Assembly (NCBI RefSeq): GCF_001303895.1
Contig: NZ_LJSD01000001.1
Location: forward strand, 124,001-188,000
Source of the DNA: Mesorhizobium sp. 1M-11
GTDB lineage: Bacteria; Pseudomonadota; Alphaproteobacteria; Rhizobiales; Rhizobiaceae
Direction: 5' to 3'
Length of the DNA: 64,000 nt
The notes beneath the pieces are model-generated. The model had not been told where the DNA came from. It saw only the letters and a program-made list of their open reading frames with translations, and did no database searches. The position numbers and the translations under genes are program-made. The first letter of the stretch is position 1. Each line of letters starts with the position of its first letter. Shown here one piece after another: positions 57,153 to 64,000 of this stretch.

Positions 57153-57916
57153 GCACCACCTCCGCGTCCGGCAAAATGGCCACCGACATCGCGCTGTCTC
57201 TGGTCTTTTTCACGCGCCTGCCGTTACCGGTTCTCGATTTTGGCGACCGCAAGCTGGCTGACGCGATCTGGGCGGCACCCGTCGCAGGCGTGGTCGTGGC
57301 CGTTATCGGCGCGGCCGTTTTCACGCTGGCAACGAGCCTTGGCGTTGCTTCCGGCCCAGCCGCCGCGCTGGCGCTGGCTGCGATGATATTGTCCACAGGC
57401 TCCCTGCATGAGGACGGTTTTTCCGATATCGCCGACGGTTTCGGCGGCGGCCGCACGCCGGAGCGGAAGCTGGAGATCATGCATGACAGCCGCATCGGCG
57501 CCTACGGCGCTTCCGCGCTCGGCCTGAGCATCCTTATCCGCTGGAGCGCGCTGGCCGAATTCTCCAATGGCTGGTCCGCTCTGCTTGCCCTGGCCGCCGC
57601 CCATGCCGCCTCGCGGGGGTTGCTCGGCGCCTTCCTGCACTGGCTGCCATCAGCCACTGCCGAGGGGCTCTCCTCTCGAGTCGGCACGGTCTCGCTGGGC
57701 ACCGCGCAGGCGGGCATCATTCTCGGCGCAATTGCGCTGCTTGTGTTGGGCGTTGGCAGTGCCATTGCCGCCGCCGTCCTGCTCGCCCTGATATTTCATG
57801 GCTTTCGCAAGCTCTGCCTGCGCCAGATCGGCGGCCACACCGGCGACGCTGCCGGCGCCTTGCAGCAGCTTTGCGAAATCACCGTTCTCATCATCGCATC
57901 CGTCGCGCTCACCTGA
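57149..57916 (+). CDS. cobS: Adenosylcobinamide-GDP ribazoletransferase
   Basis: The 255-aa membrane enzyme (called CobV in the Paracoccus/Pseudomonas scheme) joins alpha-ribazole to activated cobinamide. It has several hydrophobic helices and the conserved acidic motif GSLHEDGFSDIADGFGGG. It lies at the membrane, between cobB (4-nt overlap) and cobT. Confidence 0.94.
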   Translation: MSTTSASGKMATDIALSLVFFTRLPLPVLDFGDRKLADAIWAAPVAGVVVAVIGAAVFTLATSLGVASGPAAALALAAMILSTGSLHEDGFSDIADGFGGGRTPERKLEIMHDSRIGAYGASALGLSILIRWSALAEFSNGWSALLALAAAHAASRGLLGAFLHWLPSATAEGLSSRVGTVSLGTAQAGIILGAIALLVLGVGSAIAAAVLLALIFHGFRKLCLRQIGGHTGDAAGALQQLCEITVLIIASVALT

Positions 57917-57940
57917 TTCTGTTTCGGAGACAAATCCGTC

Positions 57941-58951
57941 ATGTCCTTCAAATCCTTCGATGAACTGCGCGACGCCTGCCGCAACCTGCCGGCCGGCAAC
58001 GAGGCCGCTGCCGCGGCAGTTGCCCGCCGCCAGGACACGTTGACGAAGCCGCAAGGCAGTCTGGGCCGGCTGGAAACCATCGCCGCCTGGCTGGCGCGCT
58101 GGCAAGGCCGCGACATGCCCAGGCTCGATCGGGTGAAGGTGTTCGTTTTCGCGGGTAACCATGGTGTCACAGCCCAGGGCGTGTCGGCTTACCCTTCCGA
58201 AGTCACGGTGCAAATGGTCGCCAACTTCGCGAACGGTGGCGCGGCCATCAACCAGCTTGCCCGCGCAACCGGCTCGGAACTCGACGTCATCCCGCTCGAC
58301 CTCGACCACTCTACCGGTGACTTCACGCAAGGTGTCGCCATGGACGAAGCGGCCTTTCTCGCCGCCGTCTCTGCCGGCTATGACGCAGTGGATACGGATC
58401 TCGATCTCGTCTGCCTCGGTGAGATGGGCATTGGCAACACGACGCCCGCTGCGGCCATCTCCGCCGCCTTGTTCGGTGGCGGCGCCGAGAAATGGACCGG
58501 TCGCGGTACCGGCGTCGACGATGCCGGCCTTAAGCGCAAGATCGTTGCCATCGAGGCTGGGTTGAGCCGCCATGCTGCGGCACTTGCCGACCCGCTCAAG
58601 GCAGCGGCAGCACTCGGCGGACGTGAACTCGCCGCCATCTTCGGCGCGACGCTCGCCGCCCGTCACCGCAAGGTGCCGGTGCTGCTCGATGGTTTCGTCT
58701 GCACCGCAGCCGCGGCCCCCTTGGCCAAGCTGCACCCCGCAGGCCTTGCTCACACCATCGCTGCCCACGTTTCGGCGGAAGCCGGCCATCGCGGCCTGTT
58801 GCAGGCGCTTGGCCTCAGCCCACTGCTCGACCTCGGCATGCGGCTCGGCGAAGGCTCCGGCGCCTGCCTCGCCGTCAACCTCGTGCGTTCAGCGCTTGCC
58901 TGCCACGCAGGCATGGCAAGCTTCGCGGAAGCCGGCGTTTCGGAAAAATAG
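57941..58951 (+). CDS. cobT: Nicotinate-nucleotide--dimethylbenzimidazole phosphoribosyltransferase
   Basis: The 336-aa enzyme (CobU in the Paracoccus/Pseudomonas scheme) makes alpha-ribazole phosphate from dimethylbenzimidazole. Signatures are FAGNHGVTAQGVSAYPSEVT, GEMGIGNTTPAAAI and the C-terminal MRLGEGSGACLA with the catalytic glutamate. It lies 24 bp after cobS and is the last cob gene here. Confidence 0.96.
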   Translation: MSFKSFDELRDACRNLPAGNEAAAAAVARRQDTLTKPQGSLGRLETIAAWLARWQGRDMPRLDRVKVFVFAGNHGVTAQGVSAYPSEVTVQMVANFANGGAAINQLARATGSELDVIPLDLDHSTGDFTQGVAMDEAAFLAAVSAGYDAVDTDLDLVCLGEMGIGNTTPAAAISAALFGGGAEKWTGRGTGVDDAGLKRKIVAIEAGLSRHAAALADPLKAAAALGGRELAAIFGATLAARHRKVPVLLDGFVCTAAAAPLAKLHPAGLAHTIAAHVSAEAGHRGLLQALGLSPLLDLGMRLGEGSGACLAVNLVRSALACHAGMASFAEAGVSEK

Positions 58952-59109
58952 CCCGTCGGGCAAGTTGCGGGCCTTTCCCTGGCCGCGGCCGGCTTGGGCC
59001 GCGCAGCATTGCCAATTCGCCGATTTTCGGAGAACCTCCGTCGCTCGGGGAACTTTCCCCGTGGCTGAAGCTTTCTGAACTAACGGCAAGCCGACGGCAT
59101 GGAGTTTCG

Positions 59110-59397
59110 ATGGCGATGAAGCACTTCGCGACCTGCGCGCTCACGGCGGCTCTGGCAATTGGTCTCTCAGCGCCGACTGTCGCCGGCGAAAAGAAGCATC
59201 ACCACAAGAGGCAGCGTGTCCATCACGAGGAGCGCTACGTGCCGGCCGGACGCAACATCGTCGAAATGCTGTTCGGCGGTCCGCGCTACTACGACAACCA
59301 GATGTTCACGACGGCCGCAGGCAATTGCGCCTATCATCGTATTGGCCCTGACGCCAACGCGGCCAACGACATCAACGACCATTATTGCGGGAAGTAG
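59110..59397 (+). CDS. His-rich exported protein
   Basis: The 95-aa product has a signal peptide (residues 1-~25, ending near APTVAGE), then a basic His-rich stretch (KKHHHKRQRVHHEER) that could bind metal. A C-terminal part follows with GGPRYYDNQMFT and two Cys (NCAYHRIG, HYCGK) that may form a disulfide. I recognise no family. It is 158 bp downstream of cobT and may have its own promoter; a cobalt or other metal link is only a guess from composition and place. Confidence 0.65.
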   Translation: MAMKHFATCALTAALAIGLSAPTVAGEKKHHHKRQRVHHEERYVPAGRNIVEMLFGGPRYYDNQMFTTAAGNCAYHRIGPDANAANDINDHYCGK

Positions 59398-59476
59398 CGG
59401 CGCTCGGGGCAAAGAGCACCGTCGCACGTCTTCCAGGCGAATGTTCTCAAATAAGAATTTGATTGGAAAAAGAAAA

Positions 59477-59552
<76 letters not shown>

Positions 59553-59693
59553 ACGCGGGGCTGGTGAAAACCAGCTTGGGCGGGCATATAGCCGCCACTC
59601 CCCCTCCTGTCCAGCCCCCGCCGCTTCATTTCCCGACAAATCGATACGGTTCTTTTCGACGCACCTGTTTGCGAGCCGTTTCCCGCTGTTCCT

Positions 59694-60602
59694 TCACACG
59701 AACAGCTTGCCCTCTCCCACCTTCACCGCCTGGCCACCGATACGGGCCGACGCAAGCCGGCCGGCCTCGACATCGAGTTCGAGGCGGATTCGCGACGGCC
59801 GCCCCATTTCAAGGCCCTGCTCAATCCAGCAGCGCGTCATGCCATCGCCCGGTTGGTCGAAATGCATGACCGCGCCGGCAAAGGCGGCTGCCGCCGAGCC
59901 GGTCGCCGGGTCTTCGTAGGATGGGTTTCCAGGCACGATCATGCGCACATGGAAGGCGCTCTCCTTGTGCACGGTCTCCCGGCAGTAGACATAGGGGCTC
60001 GCAAAGGCCCATTCGCTTTTCTTCGGCGCGAGCTGCGCCCACATGTCGTTGTTGAGCCTTGCCCTGGCCGCGGCCTTCAGGTTTGCGACCGGAATGGTCA
60101 CATAGGGCACGCCGGCGCTGAAGAACGCGACACGGTGATTCTCGAAACCGATCTCGTGCGGCCCGAGCCCCAACGCCGCACCGATCGCTTCGGGGTCGGC
60201 GGCAAGCTTGAGTTGCTCCGGCAGTTTCGCAAGGTCGAACTCGGCGAAGGTGGCGCCTTCGCCGCGGCTGACGGCGCAGCGCACCGGCCCTATATTCTCC
60301 TCGAGCACGAAGATGGCATCTCCATTGCCTTCTTCCAATTCGGTCAACGCCACGGCACTGCCGACGGTGGGGTGGCCGGCGAACGGCATCTCGTAGTCCG
60401 GCGTGAAAATACGGATGCGAGCCCGATGCCGCGGGTTCTCCGGCGGCAGCACGAAAACCGATTCGGACAGGTTGAATTCGCGCGCGATGCGCTGCATGGC
60501 ATCGAGGTCCAACCCCTCGCAATCCAGCACCACCGCCAGTGGGTTGCCAGCCAGCCTGTCGCCGGTAAAAACGTCGTAGATCAGGTAGTTGCGTGCCGTC
60601 AT
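59694..60602 (-). CDS. PhzF family isomerase-like protein
   Basis: The 302-aa protein has the PhzF/diaminopimelate-epimerase-like double fold. The catalytic glutamate is Glu47 in FNLSESVFV; YEMPFAGHPTVGSA and EDPATGSAAAAFAGA are family signatures. The natural substrate is unknown; phenazine synthesis is not implied, as no other phz genes are near. The ATG at 60602 gives MTARNYLIYDVFTGD; an upstream extension is not supported. Confidence 0.9.
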   Translation of the reverse strand: MTARNYLIYDVFTGDRLAGNPLAVVLDCEGLDLDAMQRIAREFNLSESVFVLPPENPRHRARIRIFTPDYEMPFAGHPTVGSAVALTELEEGNGDAIFVLEENIGPVRCAVSRGEGATFAEFDLAKLPEQLKLAADPEAIGAALGLGPHEIGFENHRVAFFSAGVPYVTIPVANLKAAARARLNNDMWAQLAPKKSEWAFASPYVYCRETVHKESAFHVRMIVPGNPSYEDPATGSAAAAFAGAVMHFDQPGDGMTRCWIEQGLEMGRPSRIRLELDVEAGRLASARIGGQAVKVGEGKLFV

Positions 60603-60717
60603 GGCTGAATTCCCGCTCGCCTGTTTGCCAACATGACTGAAAATTAATTTGCTATTGCCCGCACAAAACCTGATGTGTGCGCAAGTAGGGACATTTCGAG
60701 CAGCATAGGGGTCCAGC

Positions 60718-62013
60718 GTGGACCAGACTGTCAAGCGGCCAGAGGCGGACGAGGCTTCCGCCATCAAGGCGTCCCTCAATCTCGATGCACCCGGCACTGC
60801 AAGACAGCGCCGGCGCGGCTGGCTTTATGCGCTGCTCGCCATCCTCGTCATAGCCGCCGCCTTTGGCGGCTGGCGCTGGTATGCCGGCACTCCTGTTCGC
60901 ATCGACTACACCACGCAGCCTGCCGCGCGCGCCGATCTGACTGTCCAGGTTTCAGCCACGGGCACTTTGCAGCCCCTCACCCAGGTCGACATCTCTTCCG
61001 AGCTCTCCGGCATCGTCCGCTCGGTCACCGTAGAAGAAAACCAGCAGGTCAAGAAAGGCGATGTGTTGGCTTCGCTGGACACCTTGAAGCTGGAAGTACA
61101 GATCGAACGGGCCAAGGCCTCCGCCAAAGCAGCAACCGCCGCTGTTGAAACAGCGCAGGTCACGCTGCGTGAAAACGAACAGAGCCTGTCGCGTACGTCC
61201 GAACTGACAAAACGCGGCATGGCCACCCAGCAGGCGCTCGATACCGCGCAAGCCGCACGCGATCGCGCCAAGGCGGCGTTGGACAGCGCGGAAGCCAGCC
61301 TCGCGATCGCCAATGCCGATCTGAAGGCGCAGCAGACCGACCTCGCCAAGAGCACCATCTATGCGCCGATCGACGGCATCGTGCTTACCCGTTCGGTCGA
61401 TCCCGGCCAGACGGTTGCCTCCTCGCTGCAGGCGCCCGTGCTGTTCGTCCTTGCCGCGGACCTGAAGAAGATGGAAGTGCAGGCCGCGATCGATGAGGCT
61501 GATATCGGTACCGTCCAGCCCGGTCAGAATGCCCGCTTCACCGTGGATGCCTTCCCGGACCGTCCGTTCAACGCGCAGATCCGTGAAATCGCCTATGCAT
61601 CCGTCACCACCGACGGCGTCGTCACCTACAAGGCCCGCCTCGAGGTGGACAATGGTGAATTGCTGCTGCGTCCCGGCATGACGGCAACGGTCTCGGTTGT
61701 GACCAAACAGGCAAAGGATGCGCTGACGGTTCCCTCTTCCGCCTTCCGCTTCCGCCCGTCCTCTGATGCCCGCAGCCGCGAATTCAGCCTGTTGTCGATG
61801 TTCACCGGCCGCCCGAACCGCGGCAACGCCGGGGCCCGTGATCGGCAGCAGGCGCGCGGCCCGGAAGGCACGCGCCGCCTCTACGTTCTGAAAGATGGCC
61901 GGCCTCGCCCCGTGGACGTCACCGTGGGATCGACCAATGGCGACCTGACCGAGGTTCTGTCCGGACTGGACGAAGGCGATCTCGTCATCACCGCCGCCCA
62001 GCAGCGCAGCTGA
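60718..62013 (+). CDS. MacA-like periplasmic adaptor subunit
   Basis: The 431-aa membrane-fusion protein has one N-terminal membrane helix (residues ~35-53), a lipoyl half (VSATGTLQPLTQVDISSELS), a coiled-coil hairpin (~100-190), the second lipoyl half and beta-barrel, and a variable C-terminal region with an Arg-rich loop (MFTGRPNRGNAGARDRQQAR). It should link the MacB-type transporter to an outer-membrane channel. It starts with GTG after AGGGG (7-nt spacing). It is divergent from phzF. Confidence 0.9.
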   Translation: MDQTVKRPEADEASAIKASLNLDAPGTARQRRRGWLYALLAILVIAAAFGGWRWYAGTPVRIDYTTQPAARADLTVQVSATGTLQPLTQVDISSELSGIVRSVTVEENQQVKKGDVLASLDTLKLEVQIERAKASAKAATAAVETAQVTLRENEQSLSRTSELTKRGMATQQALDTAQAARDRAKAALDSAEASLAIANADLKAQQTDLAKSTIYAPIDGIVLTRSVDPGQTVASSLQAPVLFVLAADLKKMEVQAAIDEADIGTVQPGQNARFTVDAFPDRPFNAQIREIAYASVTTDGVVTYKARLEVDNGELLLRPGMTATVSVVTKQAKDALTVPSSAFRFRPSSDARSREFSLLSMFTGRPNRGNAGARDRQQARGPEGTRRLYVLKDGRPRPVDVTVGSTNGDLTEVLSGLDEGDLVITAAQQRS

Positions 62014-62015
62014 CC

Positions 62016-62723
62016 ATGACGGGCGCTCCCCTGATAAACTTCGACAAGGTCTGGAAGACCTATGGCGAAGGCGAGGCTCGGGTAAATGCCTTGGCGGGCA
62101 TCGATCTTGCCATTCCCCGTGGCGAGTTCGTCGCCATCATGGGGCCTTCCGGCTCCGGAAAATCCACGGCGATGAACATCGTCGGCTGCCTCGACACGCC
62201 GACCGCAGGCACCTACAGCTTCATGGGCGTGGACGCCGGCCGGCTCGACCGCGGCCGCCGCGCCACTTTGCGCAACCTGCATATCGGCTTCGTCTTCCAG
62301 GGCTACAACCTTCTGCCGCGCACCACGGCGGCCGAAAATGTCGAACTGCCGCTGATCTATCGCGGCGTCGCCCATAACGAGCGCCGCCAACTTGCCATGC
62401 AGGCATTGGCCGAGGTGGGACTGACCGGACGCGAGCACCACACACCGGCCGAACTCTCCGGCGGTCAGCAACAGCGCGTGGCGATTGCCCGCGCCATCGT
62501 CAGCCGTCCAACCCTTCTGGTGGCCGACGAGCCGACCGGCAATCTCGATACGGCCCGCAGCCATGAGATCATGGACCTGCTGACCCGGCTGAACCAGGAA
62601 CTCGGCCTGACCATCGTCATGGTCACCCACGAGCCGGATATCGCGGCCTATGCCGGCAGAACCATTCGCTTCCTCGACGGTCATGTCGCTTCCGATGCCA
62701 GAACAGCGGAGGCAGTCACATGA
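62016..62723 (+). CDS. MacB-type ABC transporter ATP-binding protein
   Basis: The 235-aa ATPase has Walker A (GPSGSGKST), signature [15 protein letters not shown], Walker [13 protein letters not shown] and the switch His in VMVTHEPD. It is a separate polypeptide, whereas E. coli MacB is fused to its permease. It starts 2 bp after the adaptor and overlaps the permease by 4 nt. Confidence 0.94.
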   Translation: MTGAPLINFDKVWKTYGEGEARVNALAGIDLAIPRGEFVAIMGPSGSGKSTAMNIVGCLDTPTAGTYSFMGVDAGRLDRGRRATLRNLHIGFVFQGYNLLPRTTAAENVELPLIYRGVAHNERRQLAMQALAEVGLTGREHHTPAELSGGQQQRVAIARAIVSRPTLLVADEPTGNLDTARSHEIMDLLTRLNQELGLTIVMVTHEPDIAAYAGRTIRFLDGHVASDARTAEAVT

Positions 62724-63928
62724 TCTGGGAGACCATCCGTCTTGCGCTACGTTCCGTCCGCCGCAATGCGCTGCGCTCATTCCTGACCTTGCTCGGCATC
62801 GTCATCGGCGTGGCCGCCGTCATCGCCATGCTGACCATCGGCTCCGGCACGACGCAGAAGGTCAAGGCAGACATCTCCAAGCTGGGATCGAATCTGCTCG
62901 TGGTGCGCTCGGGACGCTTCAATGGTCCCAGGAGCTCCGACACGGTTGCCCGACCGCTCGAAGAGAAGGATGCCGAAGCGCTGTCCAGGCAATTGTCCGG
63001 TGCTCGTGCGATTGCGCCCGCCGCGCAAAAGCAGGTGCGCGCCGTCTTCGGCACGGAAAGCCTGGTCACGGGTGTCACCGGCACCGAGAGTGCGTTTCTC
63101 GACGCCCGCGACTGGAAACTCGCTACCGGCCGTGCTTTTTCCGAATCCGAGACCCGCTCGGGCACGGGCGTATGCCTGATCGGCGAGACGGTGCGCCAGC
63201 AATTCTTCGGTGCCGGCGATCCGGTCGGCGAAGCCATCCGCGTCAACCAGATGAGCTGTCAGGTGATCGGCCTGCTCGAGGCGAAGGGTTACACCGGTTT
63301 CGGCCAGGACCAGGACAATGTCGTGTTGATGCCGCTGCATGCCTTTCAGCGGCGCATCGCCGGCAACCGCAATGTCGACAACATCTACGTCGCCGCTGAT
63401 GAGGCCACGCCGACTTCGATACTCCTGCCTCGTGTCGAGGGCATCCTGCGCGATGCACGACGCGTGCCGCCGGACGGTGAAAACGACTTCGACATCCGCG
63501 ACATGACGCAGATCGCCGACACGATGGCGAGCGCTACCGCGACCATGACCGGCATGCTGGGCGCCGTCGCCGGGGTGAGCCTGCTGGTCGGCGGCATCGG
63601 CATCATGAACATCATGCTGGTATCCGTCACCGAGCGCACCCGCGAGATCGGTATCCGGCTCGCCATCGGCGCGCACGAGCGCCATATCCTCATCCAATTC
63701 CTGGTCGAGGCGACGGTGCTGTCCTTGCTCGGCGGTATCATCGGCATCCTGCTGGGCCTGTCATTGGCCGGATTGGCGGCGGTGACGATGTCGATCCCCT
63801 TCGCGCCGAGCCCTGCCGTCATCCTGCTCGCTGTCGGCTTCTCGGCGTTGATCGGCATGGTGTTTGGCTTCTTCCCAGCCTTGCGCGGCGCGCGGCTCGA
63901 TCCGATCGAGGCGCTACGGCACGAATAG
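62720..63928 (+). CDS. MacB-type ABC transporter permease
   Basis: The 402-aa permease has an N-terminal helix (FLTLLGIVIGVAAVIAMLTI), a large periplasmic domain and three C-terminal helices with the FtsX signature (VGGIGIMNIMLVSVTERTRE, GIRLAIGA) and ending in GARLDPIEALRHE. With the adaptor and ATPase it forms a tripartite exporter of unknown substrate, possibly peptides, macrolide-like compounds or lipids. Confidence 0.93.
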   Translation: MIWETIRLALRSVRRNALRSFLTLLGIVIGVAAVIAMLTIGSGTTQKVKADISKLGSNLLVVRSGRFNGPRSSDTVARPLEEKDAEALSRQLSGARAIAPAAQKQVRAVFGTESLVTGVTGTESAFLDARDWKLATGRAFSESETRSGTGVCLIGETVRQQFFGAGDPVGEAIRVNQMSCQVIGLLEAKGYTGFGQDQDNVVLMPLHAFQRRIAGNRNVDNIYVAADEATPTSILLPRVEGILRDARRVPPDGENDFDIRDMTQIADTMASATATMTGMLGAVAGVSLLVGGIGIMNIMLVSVTERTREIGIRLAIGAHERHILIQFLVEATVLSLLGGIIGILLGLSLAGLAAVTMSIPFAPSPAVILLAVGFSALIGMVFGFFPALRGARLDPIEALRHE

Positions 63929-63934
63929 ACCAAC

Positions 63935-64000
63935 TCAGGAGAAGTGCCACCGCGTGATGGCGGCAAGGTGGTTCAGCGTTCCTTCCGGGAGGTCATCGGC
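63935..64000 (-). CDS. 3' end of an unidentified gene (partial)
   Basis: The minus strand ends with 21 codons reading ...LPEGTLNHLAAITRWHFS and a TGA, running in from beyond the window. Composition is protein-like and the gene would be convergent with the exporter, but 21 residues are too few to name a family. Confidence 0.35.
   Translation of the reverse strand, partial: ADDLPEGTLNHLAAITRWHFS

Noticed and set aside
59040..59075. Possible EcfG general-stress promoter before the His-rich protein
   Set aside because: GGAAC is present but the -10 region reads CTTT instead of CGTT, and the sequence is also part of a CGGGGAA/TTCCCCG palindrome; not strong enough to list.

Overview
The window looks like chromosomal DNA of a GC-rich alphaproteobacterium of the order Hyphomicrobiales (Rhizobiales), most like the Mesorhizobium/Aminobacter group. 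This is an inference from gene order (a nuo operon running into birA, rnj, mce, a DUF1467 gene, proS and lolCD), from an aerobic cobalamin operon with cobK on the opposite strand, and from Rhizobiales-type palindromic repeats. No phage, transposase, CRISPR array or other clear island is visible; most of the window is core metabolism.

Layout. 1-12.8 kb holds homoserine dehydrogenase and an AlaC-type aminotransferase, a small lipoprotein, class I PHA synthase, an M15-like lipoprotein peptidase, two small unassigned or acetyltransferase genes, tRNA-Glu(TTC), LuxR and MerR regulators, mgtE, tRNA-Leu(GAG) and lipB. 13-18.2 kb holds a candidate LexA-controlled 28-residue membrane peptide, then proS-lolC-lolD followed by a second lolC. 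That second lolC is flanked by collapsed remnants of proS and lolD, the scar of a tandem duplication. A candidate small RNA with a strong terminator lies at 18.4-18.5 kb. 18.9-38.7 kb is one long minus-strand run: nuoABCDEFGHIJKLMN, birA, rnj, mce and a DUF1467 gene. Extra small genes are embedded in the nuo cluster: a 35-aa membrane ORF between nuoC and nuoD, a secreted protein between nuoD and nuoE, and a helix-hairpin-helix protein between nuoF and nuoG that shares a domain with the C-terminal tail of NuoE. Two inverted heptanucleotide arrays lie between rnj and mce.

39-43.1 kb carries a YcaQ-type DNA glycosylase, an exported alpha/beta hydrolase, a GNAT protein, a P-loop kinase-like protein and an SDR lacking the usual catalytic Tyr and Lys. 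43.3-59.0 kb is a cobalamin operon: promoter, cobalamin riboswitch, a DUF1636 ferredoxin-like gene, cobW, cobN, cobG, cobH, cobI, cobJ, (cobK reversed), cobL, cobE, cobM, cobA, cobB, cobS and cobT. Most genes overlap by 4 nt, so they are probably translationally coupled. cobN carries an in-frame palindromic repeat. cobF, cobD, cobC, cobO, cobP, cobQ and the chelatase partners of CobN are not in the window. 59-64 kb ends with a His-rich exported protein, tRNA-Lys(CTT), a PhzF-like protein, a MacA/MacB-type export system and the 3' end of an unidentified gene.

The nuo genes build complex I. The cob genes convert uroporphyrinogen III towards cobalamin by the oxygen-dependent route and are probably repressed by cobalamin through the riboswitch. 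The most interesting signals are the SOS box with its micropeptide, the proS-lolC-lolD duplication scar, the extra ORFs in nuo, the repeat inside cobN, the inverted heptad arrays and the candidate sRNA.
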